This document shows, piece by piece, positions 12,735 through 23,625 of a stretch of DNA of 64,000 bases; the first letter of the stretch is position 1; every line of letters begins with the position of its first letter. The stretch lies in assembly GCA_019614645.1 (NCBI GenBank), contig JABWDB010000004.1, positions 6,386,001-6,450,000 of the forward strand, given 5' to 3'. The stretch is from Stratiolaelaps scimitus. Lineage: Eukaryota > Arthropoda > Arachnida > Mesostigmata > Laelapidae. The notes under the pieces were generated by a model, which ran no database searches, was not told the origin of the DNA, and saw nothing but the letters and a program-made list of their open reading frames with translations. The position numbers were made by a program, and so were the translations under genes.

Positions 12735-12931
12735 CTAACCGAAATTGGGCACGTTGCTGTAACCATGCACGCACTTGATGTGCGATGATAGACTTCGATA
12801 GTTTTTGAAGTCTCCACCGCAGACACTGCACTTGAAAGCGTGACCGGGACTGCTCAAGTGAACCTGTAGGTGTCTACGAACATCAGGCTTCCTTGCAGAG
12901 CTGTACTTGCACTCTGGGCAAACGTAAATAC
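12735..12931 (-). CDS. Terminal exon with two C2H2 fingers (unit 3, second exon)
   Basis: No ATG is present. The exon is defined by an acceptor (GGTTGTTACAG, AG at 12932-12933) and a stop at 12735-12737. It opens almost directly into finger 2 of the unit, VCPECKYSS...HLQVH, then FKCSVCGGDF...HIKCVH, and ends NVPNFG. The absence of any linker before the first Cys is unlike all other units. The incoming phase (one base carried over) matches the donor at 14643 exactly. Joining the two gives a three-finger protein of about 108 residues (fingers near 16-39, 46-68 and 76-99). Direct splicing from the shared exon is also possible because the phase is the same. Confidence 0.82.
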
Positions 12932-14642
12932 CTGTAACAACCGAATAATCCTAACAACACTTAGAATCGGAAGTGCCGAACCAGGACGAAACTCTACATC
13001 CATATATCGAACAGTCGGTAGCTTGAATCTAGCTTGAACAAGTTCCGCTATTTAACACACACATACACACACATGGGGACAGGGGACCAATGAGGACTGT
13101 GACCAGGATGTGGCCCGCTTCTGGCCGTATAAACTTGACGAGCCACCGTACGTGCGACAATCGAGGAGGTCCCTAAGCACTGCGGCAAAAGCGGGTGGCA
13201 CTATTTTTCACCCCTAGAAGGGTGTCCAAGAATTACAACGTTCAAGCGATCGATACGATATCCAGAGAAGCGCTTAAGCATCTCTGCACCTCGCAACAGT
13301 CCAGCGCGATGCAGATGCGCCGCGAACGTTTGCAAATACTTGGGCAGGCACCGCCTCAGCAACAGCCCACAGCGCAGCTGCATAGGTCTATCATATGCTT
13401 TCAGTGGAGAAAATGGCGGATGGCGATATATATATATATATACAAATCTGTATTTTATGATTGGAAGAAGTGCGCTAATCCAACGAAGCGTAGTAGAAGG
13501 TTTATAAGATGAACAACTCCTGCGCGAGCATTGATCATAAGAAACAATGCTTAATTATATAGAAACGTCTAATTTGAATGGATATCCATAAAAAGTGGGG
13601 TTGATAACGAGAAAAAATTACGAGGAACACTGTTCCCATGTGTTAAAATCAATATGGGTCGATCACAAACGCAAGCTGTTCATTGAAAAGTGCATGCGAC
13701 GGAGACCGAATCAATATTCATAGGTTGCTATGGCTAATTAAATAATCGATGAAACAGGCTAGATTTATTTTTTTTGCCAGTGATTAACATGCAACGTTCG
13801 GCCGTCGAGGTTCTTGGGTCCAACTGTCGCGCCACAATTGGATTGACCTACCGTCAACCGCTATAGGAAGCCGCGAGGTCGTTAGTGTCAGATCGGTGAT
13901 CCAAGATGGCGTCTGCTCCCTGGGCGGACAACGTGTGTGATCTGTGCGTTTCTGAGTGATGTACCGCCTATAACAGCCACCGAAAGTATCAGCTCATTTT
14001 CTCGCCGCTTTCATAAACGGCGGCTACAATCGGCGGCTCCTTCCACGTAATCGCGAGCGCAAATCGTCACGTCTACCGCCCATCTACCGGAAATATCTAC
14101 AGAACAAACCGGTGATGGCAGCTGCCAGCTTCTTGACGCTCGATGCGGACACTCGATCCGTTCCCAACGATAATCGACAGCGCACTCTATGGTGGCGTGC
14201 TCGGCACAATCAGATTTACTTCGTATTTGAACCAGCAAACCGCCCTATTGTAACTAGCGCAACCCAAGCTGGTCTGAGTATCGGGTTGACCCGATGGATG
14301 GAACAGACGGCCGGATGAGCCCAACCACGAGTCCGAACTGAAGACCCGACAATTGTTGATCGAAGGTCAGACCACGACGACAGAGTTTACTCGCTGTATT
14401 GAGTCTTGTTACAACTAAACCGTGATCGTTGAATCGCTGTTCGGTAAGTTCTGTTCATTTTTATATACCCATCCCGTTTACTGTCAGGCGCCCCCCCCGG
14501 TGCGCCACCTCGGGAGTTAGCGCGTAATGTATATGTCCCCAATGCGTGTAATGTGCCGCTGCAGTCGCCCTCCTATGAGATCGATATTTGTTGGCTGTTA
14601 TGAAAAAGTTGTTCGGGTGCTTCGGCGCTCGGTGTTGGTTAC
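12932..14642 (-). other. Predicted intron of unit 3
   Basis: A 1,711-base intron running from donor AAG|GTAACC (GT at 14641-14642) to the acceptor at 12932-12933. It contains an isolated GC-richer stretch at 13190-13400, open in more than one frame, that I could not assign. It also holds the readthrough frame from 14642 to 14461, which I regard as intronic. Confidence 0.6.
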
Positions 14643-14771
14643 CTTTTTGGACTTGATGGTCCTCCAGCCGATGGGTGAGAAACTGCAGTCTTGTCGCAAA
14701 CGTAATGTTGCACGTGACGCATGTATAATCGTCGGCGTCTAAGTCGAACTCCACAATAGCGAGGGCCGTCT
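14643..14771 (-). CDS. Exon with one C2H2 finger (unit 3, first exon)
   Basis: The acceptor is GGAAATTTCAG (AG at 14772-14773) in the shared phase. The exon encodes ETALAIVEFDLDADD then one finger, YTCVTC...HRLEDH (Cys 18 and 21, His 34 and 39; H-x4-H). A strong donor, AAAAAG|GTAACC, lies just after HQVQK. The exon is 129 bases, with phase 1 at both ends, so it can be spliced in front of the finger pair at 12735-12931 without a frame change. Alternatively it reads through to a stop at 14461, adding a non-conserved tail of about 60 residues, which gives a single-finger protein. I prefer the spliced reading because the tail looks non-coding. Confidence 0.75.
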
Positions 14772-16843
14772 CTGAAATTTCCGATCGAAGGAAACCAACC
14801 ACCCATCGTCAGAATGCGTGTTACATCTCCACATATATATATATATATGTATATATATTAAAAGATAGATAACTACTCGCACACATACAGCATTCGTATA
14901 TGCCGCCGCATTGAGTTTCCTTTTCTTCGATGTGCACCAGCCCATTATTCAACATGTTTCCTTACAGTTAAGCCTCATAGGATGAATCTAGTCGGTAGTC
15001 TGTCTATCTTTGTCGATGTCAATGTCGCTCTCAAGCAATGCACACACTACTCCTTTAGCTTTTGATGGTTTAGAGCGCGCTCTTTCTACTAAAGAAGAAC
15101 AAAGTCTGTGATTGCTGTTATTGTTTTTATCAGAGTTCTTTATTGAATTATGTTACGAACTTTGGGGTGCACGACTACAGAAAACTTATCCTGTGACGTC
15201 TATTCAACTTTGTCCACATTGGATATGCCTCACATGACGGCAGGTGCCGATCGTTACAATTGGTTGGCCGTTCTATATATAATATCTAGTTGTCGTGAAT
15301 ATCACGTGGCTGTTCGTAACGGCCCATAGAATTAAAAAAAAAAGCCATCACGATATCGCAGCTGCTCAGCTCGCTCCCGGACCACAACGAATCCGCTCGA
15401 ATTGAAAATATCTCGAGGAATCTGCAAGAACGTATGAATGTTAGTATGCTAATATTTTATGGTTCCCAATGGTTATAGTATTATTATTACTATTATGATT
15501 ATTAGATATTGTCATGTCAATCGTGTTTGCCACTTTGCGGCAGTGCCAAACGCTTCGTAGATGGCTACGTTTTAGGGGGTGCTGTTAGATACAAAAAAAG
15601 TCGCAGTATCTGCCGCGTTAACCACTGTTCATTATTCATATGGGCTCGCCGTCGTCGAATCGACACAAATCAAAAAATGATTTGCCGAAGATGCCTATGA
15701 AATGTTGTCTTCTATATTGCCCTATTGCAGACTGCCCTCAGTAAGCTTCTTTTATGCCCTCACTATAATAACTAGACAGAAAAAGAACATAAGAATTTAT
15801 TCCACGCCGTCGTTTATTTGTTCGACTTTAATAATGATTGTTATTGTCATTACTACAATAATGATAATTGCTATATTGTTAACACGCATCATATCCTCAT
15901 ATCGCGGTATGAGATACTGAATTGGTATAGAAATTAGGTTGAACGCCTGCGTTAAAGGTAGGCAGGCTTGTTGACCAACTCAGTTTGACGTTACACGAGA
16001 TACCATGATATTGACATTCACGGGTTCTGTAGTTGAACGCCCTCCAAAACGTATCTTCACGGTTATGATCCGTATTGCCCGTAGTCTTCCTTACCTAGGA
16101 CCAGCCTTAAGAGTACCTCGTGCCCCTAAAATCAATCGTCTATATGACGTTTGATACGCAACTCATCATCAACCTGCAATGCGTGGTACATCCCTGACCT
16201 TTGACGTCGTTCACTTGTTTCTATGTGGAATTGTCCATGCGTCCGTTCTTCCCTCTCTCTCACTCATTATTGTTATTATCATCAATGTGATTATTGTCTT
16301 GTGTGCATATTTTGACCCTTGAGATTTCTGGTACTACGATATCGTTAAGCTTTGTGTCCCCGTTTACATTCAAGAGGCGCTTATTAGAGAACGTTCCTTG
16401 CCACCTTTGCTAGTTACCCTGCTTCGTAAAAGATGCGGTTACCATATATATATATATCACGCTATGGGCAACATTAACAATGTTGAGCGTCATGCAAAGC
16501 CATAGCATTATCTATATGTATGTATCACATTTGAGTATCGATGCTCAGTGTTGCCGCTTGTGACTCGCCGCTGATACGGAACAATCAAGAGCGCTCCGAC
16601 CGTCTGTCGAATTGAGATCTGAATGACTTCAATAACAATCATTGCAACAACACCTGCCGCACAGCGGATACGGAGCTATACGGCGGTGAATCCTCTCCTC
16701 GTCGATCTGTAGAACCCCCACATATATTGCTTACTCCGGTGAACAGGGCCATTCCCGTTTGTTGTTCACACGGCATTTGTTCTTGTCGACTACCGAACAA
16801 CTAATCGGAAGAAACTAATCCGAGACGATTCACTGAACTATAC
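14772..16843. other. Spacer between units 3 and 4
   Basis: It holds (TA)n near 14834-14858, scattered ATT runs near 15477-15500 and 15828-15870, and (TA)n near 16444-16457. A reasonable minus-strand acceptor near 15433 (TACGTTCTTGCAG) is followed only by short frames without zinc ligands. No gene is supported. Confidence 0.5.
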
Positions 16844-17115
16844 CTAGGTGGTGAGGTTGTGTTTGCGCAAGAGATGCTTTCCTAGCGACGTTCTTCCATT
16901 CTGCACCTTGATGAGGGTTCCACAAAAGCGGCACTTTGCGTGAAGCTTGTCAAGCGTACACAGGAAATAACGCCAGGCTGTACATTTGGAGCTCATCGAG
17001 ATGTCGGCGTAGGTGACTCCTTCGGCGTCTGTTAGGAACGTGGTGTTGTCTCGAAATGTGCATATCGGTGAGATGGTCTCGTACATGTCTATTGACTCGA
17101 CCTGCTGTGGTGGAT
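16844..17115 (-). CDS. Alternative terminal exon with BED zinc finger (unit 4)
   Basis: Terminal exon of about 90 residues, entered in the shared phase after TTATTTTTCTTCCAG (AG at 17116-17117). A linker (DPPQQVESIDMYETISPICT...) of about 45 residues precedes a BED-type finger: Trp 48 in AWRYF, Cys 62 and Cys 65 in AKCRFC, then LGKHLLRKH with His 81 and His 86. It stops at NLTT. BED fingers occur in chromatin-boundary proteins and DNA transposases and bind DNA; here the use is inferred to be an alternative DNA-binding tail. The acceptor is inside a long hairpin (separate entry), which none of the other units shows by eye. The upstream intron is open in frame, so the ATG at 17197 is misleading. 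Confidence 0.85.
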
Positions 17116-17118
17116 CTG

Positions 17119-17178
17119 GAAGAAAAATAAGTGGTTTTTTTTGTGAAACGACGCCCGACAAACCACTTATTTCTCTTC
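17119..17178 (-). promoter_or_regulatory. 19-bp RNA hairpin over the unit 4 splice acceptor
   Basis: Plus-strand bases 17119-17137 and 17160-17178 are reverse complements except at one position, with a 22-base loop between them. In the minus-strand transcript that position is a G-U wobble, so all 19 pairs can form. The 3' arm is exactly the polypyrimidine tract (TTATTTTTCTTC), and the acceptor AG lies just outside the stem at 17116-17117. Formation of the stem would hide the tract. The structure is read directly from sequence; a role in splicing is inference. It could instead be a small fold-back transposon remnant. Confidence 0.6.
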
Positions 17179-18394
17179 GATTTTTCGGCATGCGCAATCT
17201 ACCGCGGGCTCATTTGAGTTAGGCAACGAAAAGGGGTTGGATGACACATTTGAGGGGTGATCGGATGCCGCAGACACGGGGCAGGTCCAGGTCGTTCAGG
17301 ATAGAAGGTCTTCAGGACCAGATTGGGGAGGACTGTTCAAGCTATGATGCATAACTATGGTCTTTGTGGGTTGTTACCTACAACACTAACCACCATTGAT
17401 GACAGTGGAACGGCATGGTACAGATACTGGATGCACACGGGAAGTGATAGATTTGTACCTACATAAGGCTGAGAAGAAACGTTTCCAGGAAAGAGCGAAA
17501 ATTAGCCAGACTACAGTACAATGCGTGAGTACAGTGTAGACTGTAAATTTCTCAAGTAGATCCGATGAATGAAAAGAGCCTCTATATATATATATATACA
17601 TTTTTATTATTGTCTTTATTTCGTAATAATCATTATTAATAATAACAAATCCTGTTTCTCTACGCCGTTATTACGTTCTCCTATTCTTTGGTTGTTCATT
17701 GCTTTTCTTTGTTTTACTATGTACATACTGCATCTTTGAGATTCCTCTTACAATTTTGTGTTTTTAGAATACAATATTGCTAGCTCATCGAAATATAACC
17801 GAAAGATGAGTTGTAAGTAAATGCAGTGAGGATGTATTTTTTTGCTATGATCTCGTTTCACACATACACCCGCGTCCCCATTGAGAACACATTAGCACAG
17901 AGGTTAGCACAGCATCAGTCTCCTCAGAAAGAGCCTAATAACGTAAAAAGTCAAAACGAATCTGCTGAACACTGCTATACTTACAGTATTGACGTATCTT
18001 ATTCACCATTTATATATTAGTTTATATAATATATATTATATATATTTATATATATATAATTTGTAGTAGTTCTCATATGACATCTTTTCATTGTTATTCG
18101 CATATAGTAGTAGTAATAATAACAGTAATAACGTATCACCCCACAGGCACTACGGGCACCGACGCTCGCACATAACAAGTCGCACATATATTAGTCCGAA
18201 ACCCGCGAATTCATTTGCGGCGTCCAGCCCTAATTACTACTAATAAGGTTATATTTCGTGGTAGAGCTGTTTTTTGGTGAAACGCAGGTTATTTATTGAA
18301 ACTCGGGAATTAACACCTTTGCGCCGGGTCAGGGTAAAGACGAAGCTTTATTCATTTATTAAAGGAGCTGCAATTGTGACAATGCTAAAGTTCT
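17179..18394. other. Spacer between units 4 and 5, left part
   Basis: It holds (TA)n at 17583-17597 and TA-rich sequence near 18011-18060. No coding evidence was found. Confidence 0.5.
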
Positions 18395-18401
18395 CTTATC
18401 T

Positions 18402-18490
18402 GTCATCACCGCGCAGCGAGGCTCGAACCCACAGCCTCTGGCTTCTTATAACCAGATACCGCAGTCGCCCGAACCGCCACCGCGCTGTAT
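18402..18490 (-). repeat. tRNA-derived SINE-like relic
   Basis: Read on the minus strand it resembles the head of a tRNA-derived SINE. An A-box-like GTGGCGGTTCGGGCGACTGC is followed about 50 bases later by a B-box, GGGTTCGAGCC (plus-strand complement near 18420-18430). A TTATAAG segment in the anticodon-loop position recalls tRNA-Ile(UAU). Cloverleaf pairing is poor, so it is not a functional tRNA. No second copy was noticed in the window. Confidence 0.45.
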
Positions 18491-18825
18491 CCTTTGTGCC
18501 AGAGGAGGAATCATGTTTACGAGGCTTACTCCCCTCTTAAATTGTAGATCATAGATAACGATTATTCGTCTAGTAAACCTGATCTCGTCGTTGCCTTTCC
18601 AAAGACTAAATTATTCCAATTTCCTGTAATATGGAGTACCTCGTTTAGGTCCTATGATTTGTTTCTGTTCGCGCCCAGGTTGTTTCCCTGTTACCTGTAA
18701 CTATTTTGTTTGCTCTACAGTAATCTTCGGGCCCGCAATTCCTCGTGGGCATGCGACGTGATGCACGATCCGTTCCAAGCTTTCCAAGCAGTTGAATCCG
18801 TAGTGCTACTGGGATAAGTGTCGTG

Positions 18826-18831
18826 TTTATT
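18826..18831 (-). terminator. Candidate polyadenylation signal for unit 5
   Basis: AATAAA on the minus strand, about 360 bases after the stop codon of the BED exon that ends at 19193. It is the nearest canonical hexamer, but the assignment is by position only. Confidence 0.35.
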
Positions 18832-19192
18832 TATCTAAACAAATCTACGTGTGTCGACAATACACAATAGAAGCTTGCCACAATCGCGTACTCGTTATAA
18901 AAATCGGCGGGTTAAACAACTAACAAACGGTGGTGTCGATGAATCTAGCGTCAGAGAGACAAGTACACCTTCCGACGATTGTCTCTAATCATCAATTCAG
19001 TCATTGCAGTGTCTCCCTTCAAATATTCTTGTTTCAACACAGCGTCGCACGTTCGATATTGCTTTATGATCCTCAATGCTACTCGGTATTGCTAACAAAC
19101 ACCTGGTTGGTGTTCGTCCATAACTGTAGGTCATTTCTCTCATATGAGGCTTCGGTGAGTAGCCTGGTCCGAGCGTCGGGGCTCCGCTGCTA

Positions 19193-19479
19193 TTATTTGG
19201 TGGGACGCCTTATGTCTGTTGCAGCCGCTGCACCTTTGAACATGAGTATCTTGAGAGTAACAAGATCGTCCGGACGAGTCCGGTGCGCTCGTTCGACGTG
19301 TTTCGAAAGAATCGCCTCGACCCCTGGCGACATCGTGTACGGGACAGCGCAAACGCGACATTGCGCGAAGCTCTCCCTTGGCAGGAACCATGCCCACACC
19401 GGTGAGCGCGCCATGAGTTCGGCCAGTTCCACCTCCTCCGAGAGGAGTTCATGCTTCAGCAGGTTAGCGGCTAGGACCG
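19193..19479 (-). CDS. Alternative terminal exon with BED zinc finger (unit 5)
   Basis: About 95 residues, entered in the shared phase at ATTTGCTTCCAG (AG at 19480-19481). The linker is unusually short and acidic (VLAANLLKHELLSEEVELAELMA). The BED core follows: SPVWAWFLP (Trp 29), CRVC (Cys 41, Cys 44), ILSKHVERAH (His 61, His 66). A basic tail follows, ending IRRPTK. All four ligands and the first aromatic block are present, but the region between Cys and His (AVPYTMSPGVEA) differs from the PNGATTG version seen in units 7 and 8, so this is a divergent member. The plus-strand open frame over the same bases is a shadow. Confidence 0.83.
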
Positions 19480-19541
19480 CTGGAAGCAAATGATTCCAGT
19501 AAGATAGGTTTGGCTAAGGTACAAGCGACTAATAACAGCAA

Positions 19542-19567
19542 ATCGATCGTGATCTGTCACGATCGAT
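19542..19567. repeat. Perfect 11-bp inverted repeat
   Basis: ATCGATCGTGA and TCACGATCGAT flank a 4-base loop; the sequence includes overlapping CGATCG palindromes. Confidence 0.7.
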
Positions 19568-20489
19568 CACGCGTGCTACGATTGTGCGAAAGAGATTCCT
19601 ACACTAGAAAGAAAGTTCTCAGCTTTTACAAGGGTTGTTTATTTAGGCGAGTCAATTCCCACTTGTCCTAAGAGGCCGGATCGCAGGCGACAGTGACGAA
19701 ACAGCGTTTTTCTTCTATTTTTCTCTTTTTTCTTTTTATAATTCCTTTCGCGGTTCATTGTTTCGAGTCTCACAGCAGGATATTGCAGCAGGGGTAGCTA
19801 CGAGATCACTGACCACCACCTGTTGGTGTTTCGGTCATTGCTGTTATTTTTGACGTCCCGTTTGTCGATGATGCCTGAAAAAAGCACACATATTACTGGC
19901 GCGTACCAAAACTTCGCCGCGATTATAGAATCGTGGATGTGGAGGCTAAAATGTATCATCAAGGATAGTACTTATTATCTGATGGCTTCTAATATAGCGC
20001 GCTTATTTACACAGTTCGTTGTTAATGTCCAATACAAATTGACTGTGAAGGATTAATTGCTAGATATTATTTGATTATGGTAAATTCGTTGTGAAGGATA
20101 ATAAACCAGGAATTTGTGATTCTATTTTATTTCATGTATTTTTTTTCGTAGTTGTAGCTGACCAATAACAAACAAACGAGGTTGTTGTTACCTTAGGTTC
20201 CTAGCTATACACGCATCTTAAATACATACACACATATATAATATATATGTATATAATGTGTGTGTTTGTGTACGTTCCTATATATATATATATTTATATA
20301 TATATATATATTATATATACTCAGAACAGAATCAGTACAGATTATTTCTACGTCGATCATTCCCTCTTGATTATTACGTATGCAATTCCTTGTGTATTCC
20401 AATTCCTCTGCAAATGTAGTTATATAATCATCGTTGTAAATTTCAGCTTTTCAGTTTTGCTCAATATATATTTCTCGATTGATATATGA

Positions 20490-20521
<32 letters not shown>

Positions 20522-21958
20522 AGATATAATTAACGCTTTATTTCATACGTATATGTACAGGGAGTAGCCAGAGAAGCCTTATACTTGTGAAATAAACAAT
20601 GAAGCGTTACAGGCGATGAGAGCCACATTGATAAGTAGTAGCAGCAGCAGCAGTCCTCGTAACAAACGTCAGTTTATCGTCGAGCGTGAACGATTCGTCG
20701 TGTCCACTGTTTATTGAGCTACAAGATTCACCGCCACACGCGGCTGAACCCCGGAGGTCTCGATATGCGAATTTACGAATGCGGGACCACTTCTCATCTC
20801 AACTGAAAGGCTACATTATTTACAACAGTAAAGCCGTCTATTTGCCGTCCCCTAAATCAACGGTCTGGCCAAATCGTTACAGTCGATCGTACTCAATGTC
20901 ATTAGTAGTATGTCATTAGTGCTCATTTTACTCAAGCATTCATTACCGGCTAAGTGACGCCCAATTTGTATGCCGAATTTGTGTCGGAAATTCTCGCTTC
21001 TTAATAATCAGCTAGTACTGATAATTACCATTGTCAATAACTGTTTAAAGGTGATTCCCTATTATGGCTATCGCCACGCGAACGTGTGACGTGAGCACGC
21101 GGAATATCCAAATGCTGGATACCTGTCTTGCTGAATTTTTTCACGCACAAGCGTTATGCTGCTGTTTATGTTGTTTGTCGTTGAAGTACCGTACGTGAGT
21201 CGAGGTTTGGTTTAAATCAGTGTAAAAGAACAACTTAAAATACTACATATCTTCATCAGGAAGAATCAATGACTAGGGCTTATCGTCTGGATTCGACGAA
21301 TGCCTCCGTATAGGCATATTATTAACAAAAAAAAAAGACATTGTCTCATCGGGCGGGATTCTAGTGTCAGGTTATTATGCGATACTATGACGGATCACCA
21401 CTCGGACGTGCTCTCGAAAGTGTCAGCATGTTTGTGTGTTCCCGGACCAAATGCAAAAGGAAACCTTTTACGGGCGAACTCGGAACGAATTCGTACGATA
21501 AATGGAACACTCCGATTTTTCTACACACGGAACCTTATGGTAACATAACACACTACCTAGTGCTCTATTGTGCTACTCACGAAACCTGACGTCAAAGACA
21601 AATATACAAATGTTACTATATTGTTCCTGTTGATGCTGTTGCTGTTGTTATTATTATTCTTAAACCGATTTCGATATTACACCGCCAAAGTCCGGTCACT
21701 CCGCAGACACAACTTGGCGACGGCGAGACTATCATTACGATCATCACTAGCACTGTAATTACATGCATTGTAAATTCTCGCCCCGCCTGATACTCGCATT
21801 TTTACGAATCTATGCCAAGTCGTATTCCACGAGTAAAGCACTAATTTTCAACGCTTAGGATGATCGTGATGTTTGGCCTACGGGAACTTTCGATTGACAT
21901 GATAATCGAGCACTAAATGCAGCCAAAATAGCCAAGCGACTCTTGTTACGCCCGCCCC

Positions 21959-21977
21959 GGCCGGACACCGTCCGGCC
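21959..21977. repeat. GC-rich 8-bp inverted repeat
   Basis: GGCCGGAC-ACC-GTCCGGCC stands out in an AT-rich setting. It is preceded by TGTTACGCCCG (21944-21954), which resembles the start of many LTRs, but I could not find a matching LTR end. Confidence 0.6.
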
Positions 21978-22690
21978 CCAACCTGCTAAAGAGATGAACA
22001 GCGTTAAGAGGCCATCATTAGAATAGGGGATATTCAGGTAATTTTTTTCAGGGAGTCCTTACCAAGATTCCTTGATAGTTCTGCATCACGTCAGCCCTCC
22101 GCATCTACCCTCTTGTGCTAGAATTCTCGTGGTTAACTAATATTTTAGCTATTTTTTTTTAAATAGAGGAGTCACTTTGAGGCGAACCAAACGATCTATT
22201 ATGATTTTCATGATCTCTTGCTGCTGCACTGCATTTGTGCTGACAGTGTACCCGCAGTATACAGGTGCAGGTATAAATAGAAAGAGAGAGCTAGAGAGAC
22301 CAACACTGCTGAGTGCTGTGATTGAAGAGACAACGTGACGCATCGAGGGCTTCTCTCCCATGGTCTGTCATCGACATTTGTAGATAATTAGGCCCTACGT
22401 GGACGTGTGTCCGACAGAGAACTTTCAGCAAGGCCGAGGTTGCGCATTGAACGTCATCCGCCCATTATTATTTTCTTATTATTATTATTATTATTATAAA
22501 TTACATTAATTAACTCACAGGACGCAGTCGGCTTTCAAACAACGCAAATGTATCTTATAAGAAAAATCTGGCACACGACTTTATAATAATCGTAATTATA
22601 ATAATAATTATTATTATATACTATAGTATATAATCAACCATGATGCCTTCCATATTTGTCTGACACTGCCACTAGCTAAATAGAGTGAAT

Positions 22691-22816
22691 TCAGTTTTCA
22701 TCGCTGTCGTCGTTGTCAAGGTTGCTGGTTATCGCTGCCAATTTTGCAGCACCGGCCACCTTGAGCTTCTCAACATGATCAGGGCAGGATTCATGCGAAT
22801 GCAACGGCGGAACCAT
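22691..22816 (-). CDS. FLYWCH finger, second exon (unit 6)
   Basis: Acceptor CTGTCGATTTCAG (AG at 22817-22818) followed by an open frame of 41 residues starting MVPPLHSHESCPDHVEKLK and ending SDEN with a stop at 22691-22693. It supplies the His-x-His ligand pair (LHSHE) missing from the first FLYWCH exon. The phase-0 entry matches the phase-0 donor at 23363. The remainder is an Ala/Lys then acidic tail (NLDNDDSDEN). On its own it would look like an unremarkable small frame; its identity rests on the fit with the upstream exon. Confidence 0.8.
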   Translation of the reverse strand: MVPPLHSHESCPDHVEKLKVAGAAKLAAITSNLDNDDSDEN

Positions 22817-23362
22817 CTGAAATCGACAGATAATGTTGCGCGTTAAATCACAGACACACACACATACACACCTCTTTCGTAGGCCGGTGAGAACGATTCA
22901 CGTTGACAAAATGCTCCACGCTTACAAGACTGGTAGGAGCAGGAGGGGAGTGCTCTAGGTGAGGATTCTTTTATGGAATTGCTAACGCTTGTGACCAAAT
23001 ACAGCCTCGGTGACGTAAGTAGTTGTCACATGTATCACATGAATCTGCGAATAAACTTGCTTGACCAGGTTCCCATAAGAAGAGAATAACTTTGACTTGT
23101 AAGGGCCCTTGTAGGTTCAAGGCCACACGGTCTCGGATCGATCCCGAATGAAATTCGGATTCTGATCCATATTGTCAAGGTTGTCCTCTCCCAGCCTAGT
23201 TAGTAAGTTTCACCAACAATACAATCATAATAACGATGAGATAATAATAATAATAATAATGATAATAATAATAATAATCATCATCATCATCATCATTATC
23301 ACCAACATAACATTAGGACAAATCGAATGTCGTTTGTTGACGCGTCTGAGCGGCTCGCTTAC
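22817..23362 (-). other. Predicted intron inside the FLYWCH domain
   Basis: A 546-base phase-0 intron with donor GCG|GTAAGC and acceptor TTTCAG|ATG. It contains an (ATT)n/(ATC)n microsatellite at 23240-23297. Reading on from the first exon without splicing gives a run of Met and Ile coded by that microsatellite, which is spurious. Confidence 0.75.
23240..23297. repeat. (AAT)n/(ATC)n microsatellite
   Basis: Trinucleotide run on the plus strand, AAT repeats passing into ATC repeats. It lies in the intron of unit 6. Confidence 0.9.
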
Positions 23363-23625
23363 CGCCACATGATCGTAGACTGTTGTGATTCGGGCATTGC
23401 AGCCACGAGTGATGCAAACCCAATATTGTTGGCCACTCTTCCCCGGCTGACCGTTTTTCCGGTAGAGGAAATCGTCCACGACCAGTAGAGGATTCGCCCG
23501 ACGTGACATGACGTATTCGGCTGCTGGCCAGTCGGACCAGTTTGCGTGTGTCCAATGGGTAGGCGGCATAGTTCTAGGCGGGACTGACACGACAAGGGTC
23601 GATACGACATTTGGGAAACCTGTCA
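23363..23625 (-). CDS. FLYWCH-type zinc finger, first exon (unit 6)
   Basis: Entered in the shared phase at CAACTGATTTACAG (AG at 23626-23627). A linker of about 45 residues, with several Trp, leads into the FLYWCH core: DDFLYRKNG (Phe 53, Tyr 55), QQYWVC (Trp 69, Cys 71), GCNARITTVYDHVA (Cys 76). The donor GCG|GTAAGC ends the exon at 23363 in phase 0, and the His-x-His comes from 22691-22816. The joined protein is about 129 residues. FLYWCH fingers form the alternative tails of Drosophila mod(mdg4) (established). Here one such tail sits among BED and C2H2 tails. A second in-frame acceptor six bases further in (AG at 23620-23621) is possible. Confidence 0.85.

Larger units (their letters stand above)
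19480..22690. other. Spacer between units 5 and 6
   Basis: It holds an 11-bp inverted repeat at 19542-19567, TA-rich blocks near 20232-20316 and 20487-20518, ATT runs near 22464-22497 and 22580-22630, and a GC-rich palindrome at 21959-21977. A phase-compatible acceptor near 20805 (TGTAGCCTTTCAG) opens a frame of about 30 codons without zinc ligands. It is recorded here but not called. Confidence 0.45.

Noticed and set aside
13190..13400. GC-richer stretch open on both strands, with Cys and His on the minus strand.
   Set aside because: Cys spacing (x6) fits no finger, and the shared-phase frame stops early without a motif.
14461..14642. C-terminal tail of about 60 residues after the single finger of unit 3.
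   Set aside because: It begins at a strong GTAACC donor, has no motif, and the finger pair at 12735-12931 fits the donor phase. It is kept only as an alternative reading.
19800..20060. Acceptor followed by a 24-codon frame in the shared phase near 19876.
   Set aside because: A frame this short after a random AG is expected by chance about one time in three; no zinc ligands.
23225..23362. C-terminal Met/Ile repeat tail on the FLYWCH frame.
   Set aside because: It is intronic microsatellite; a strong donor precedes it and the true second exon with the His pair is found downstream.
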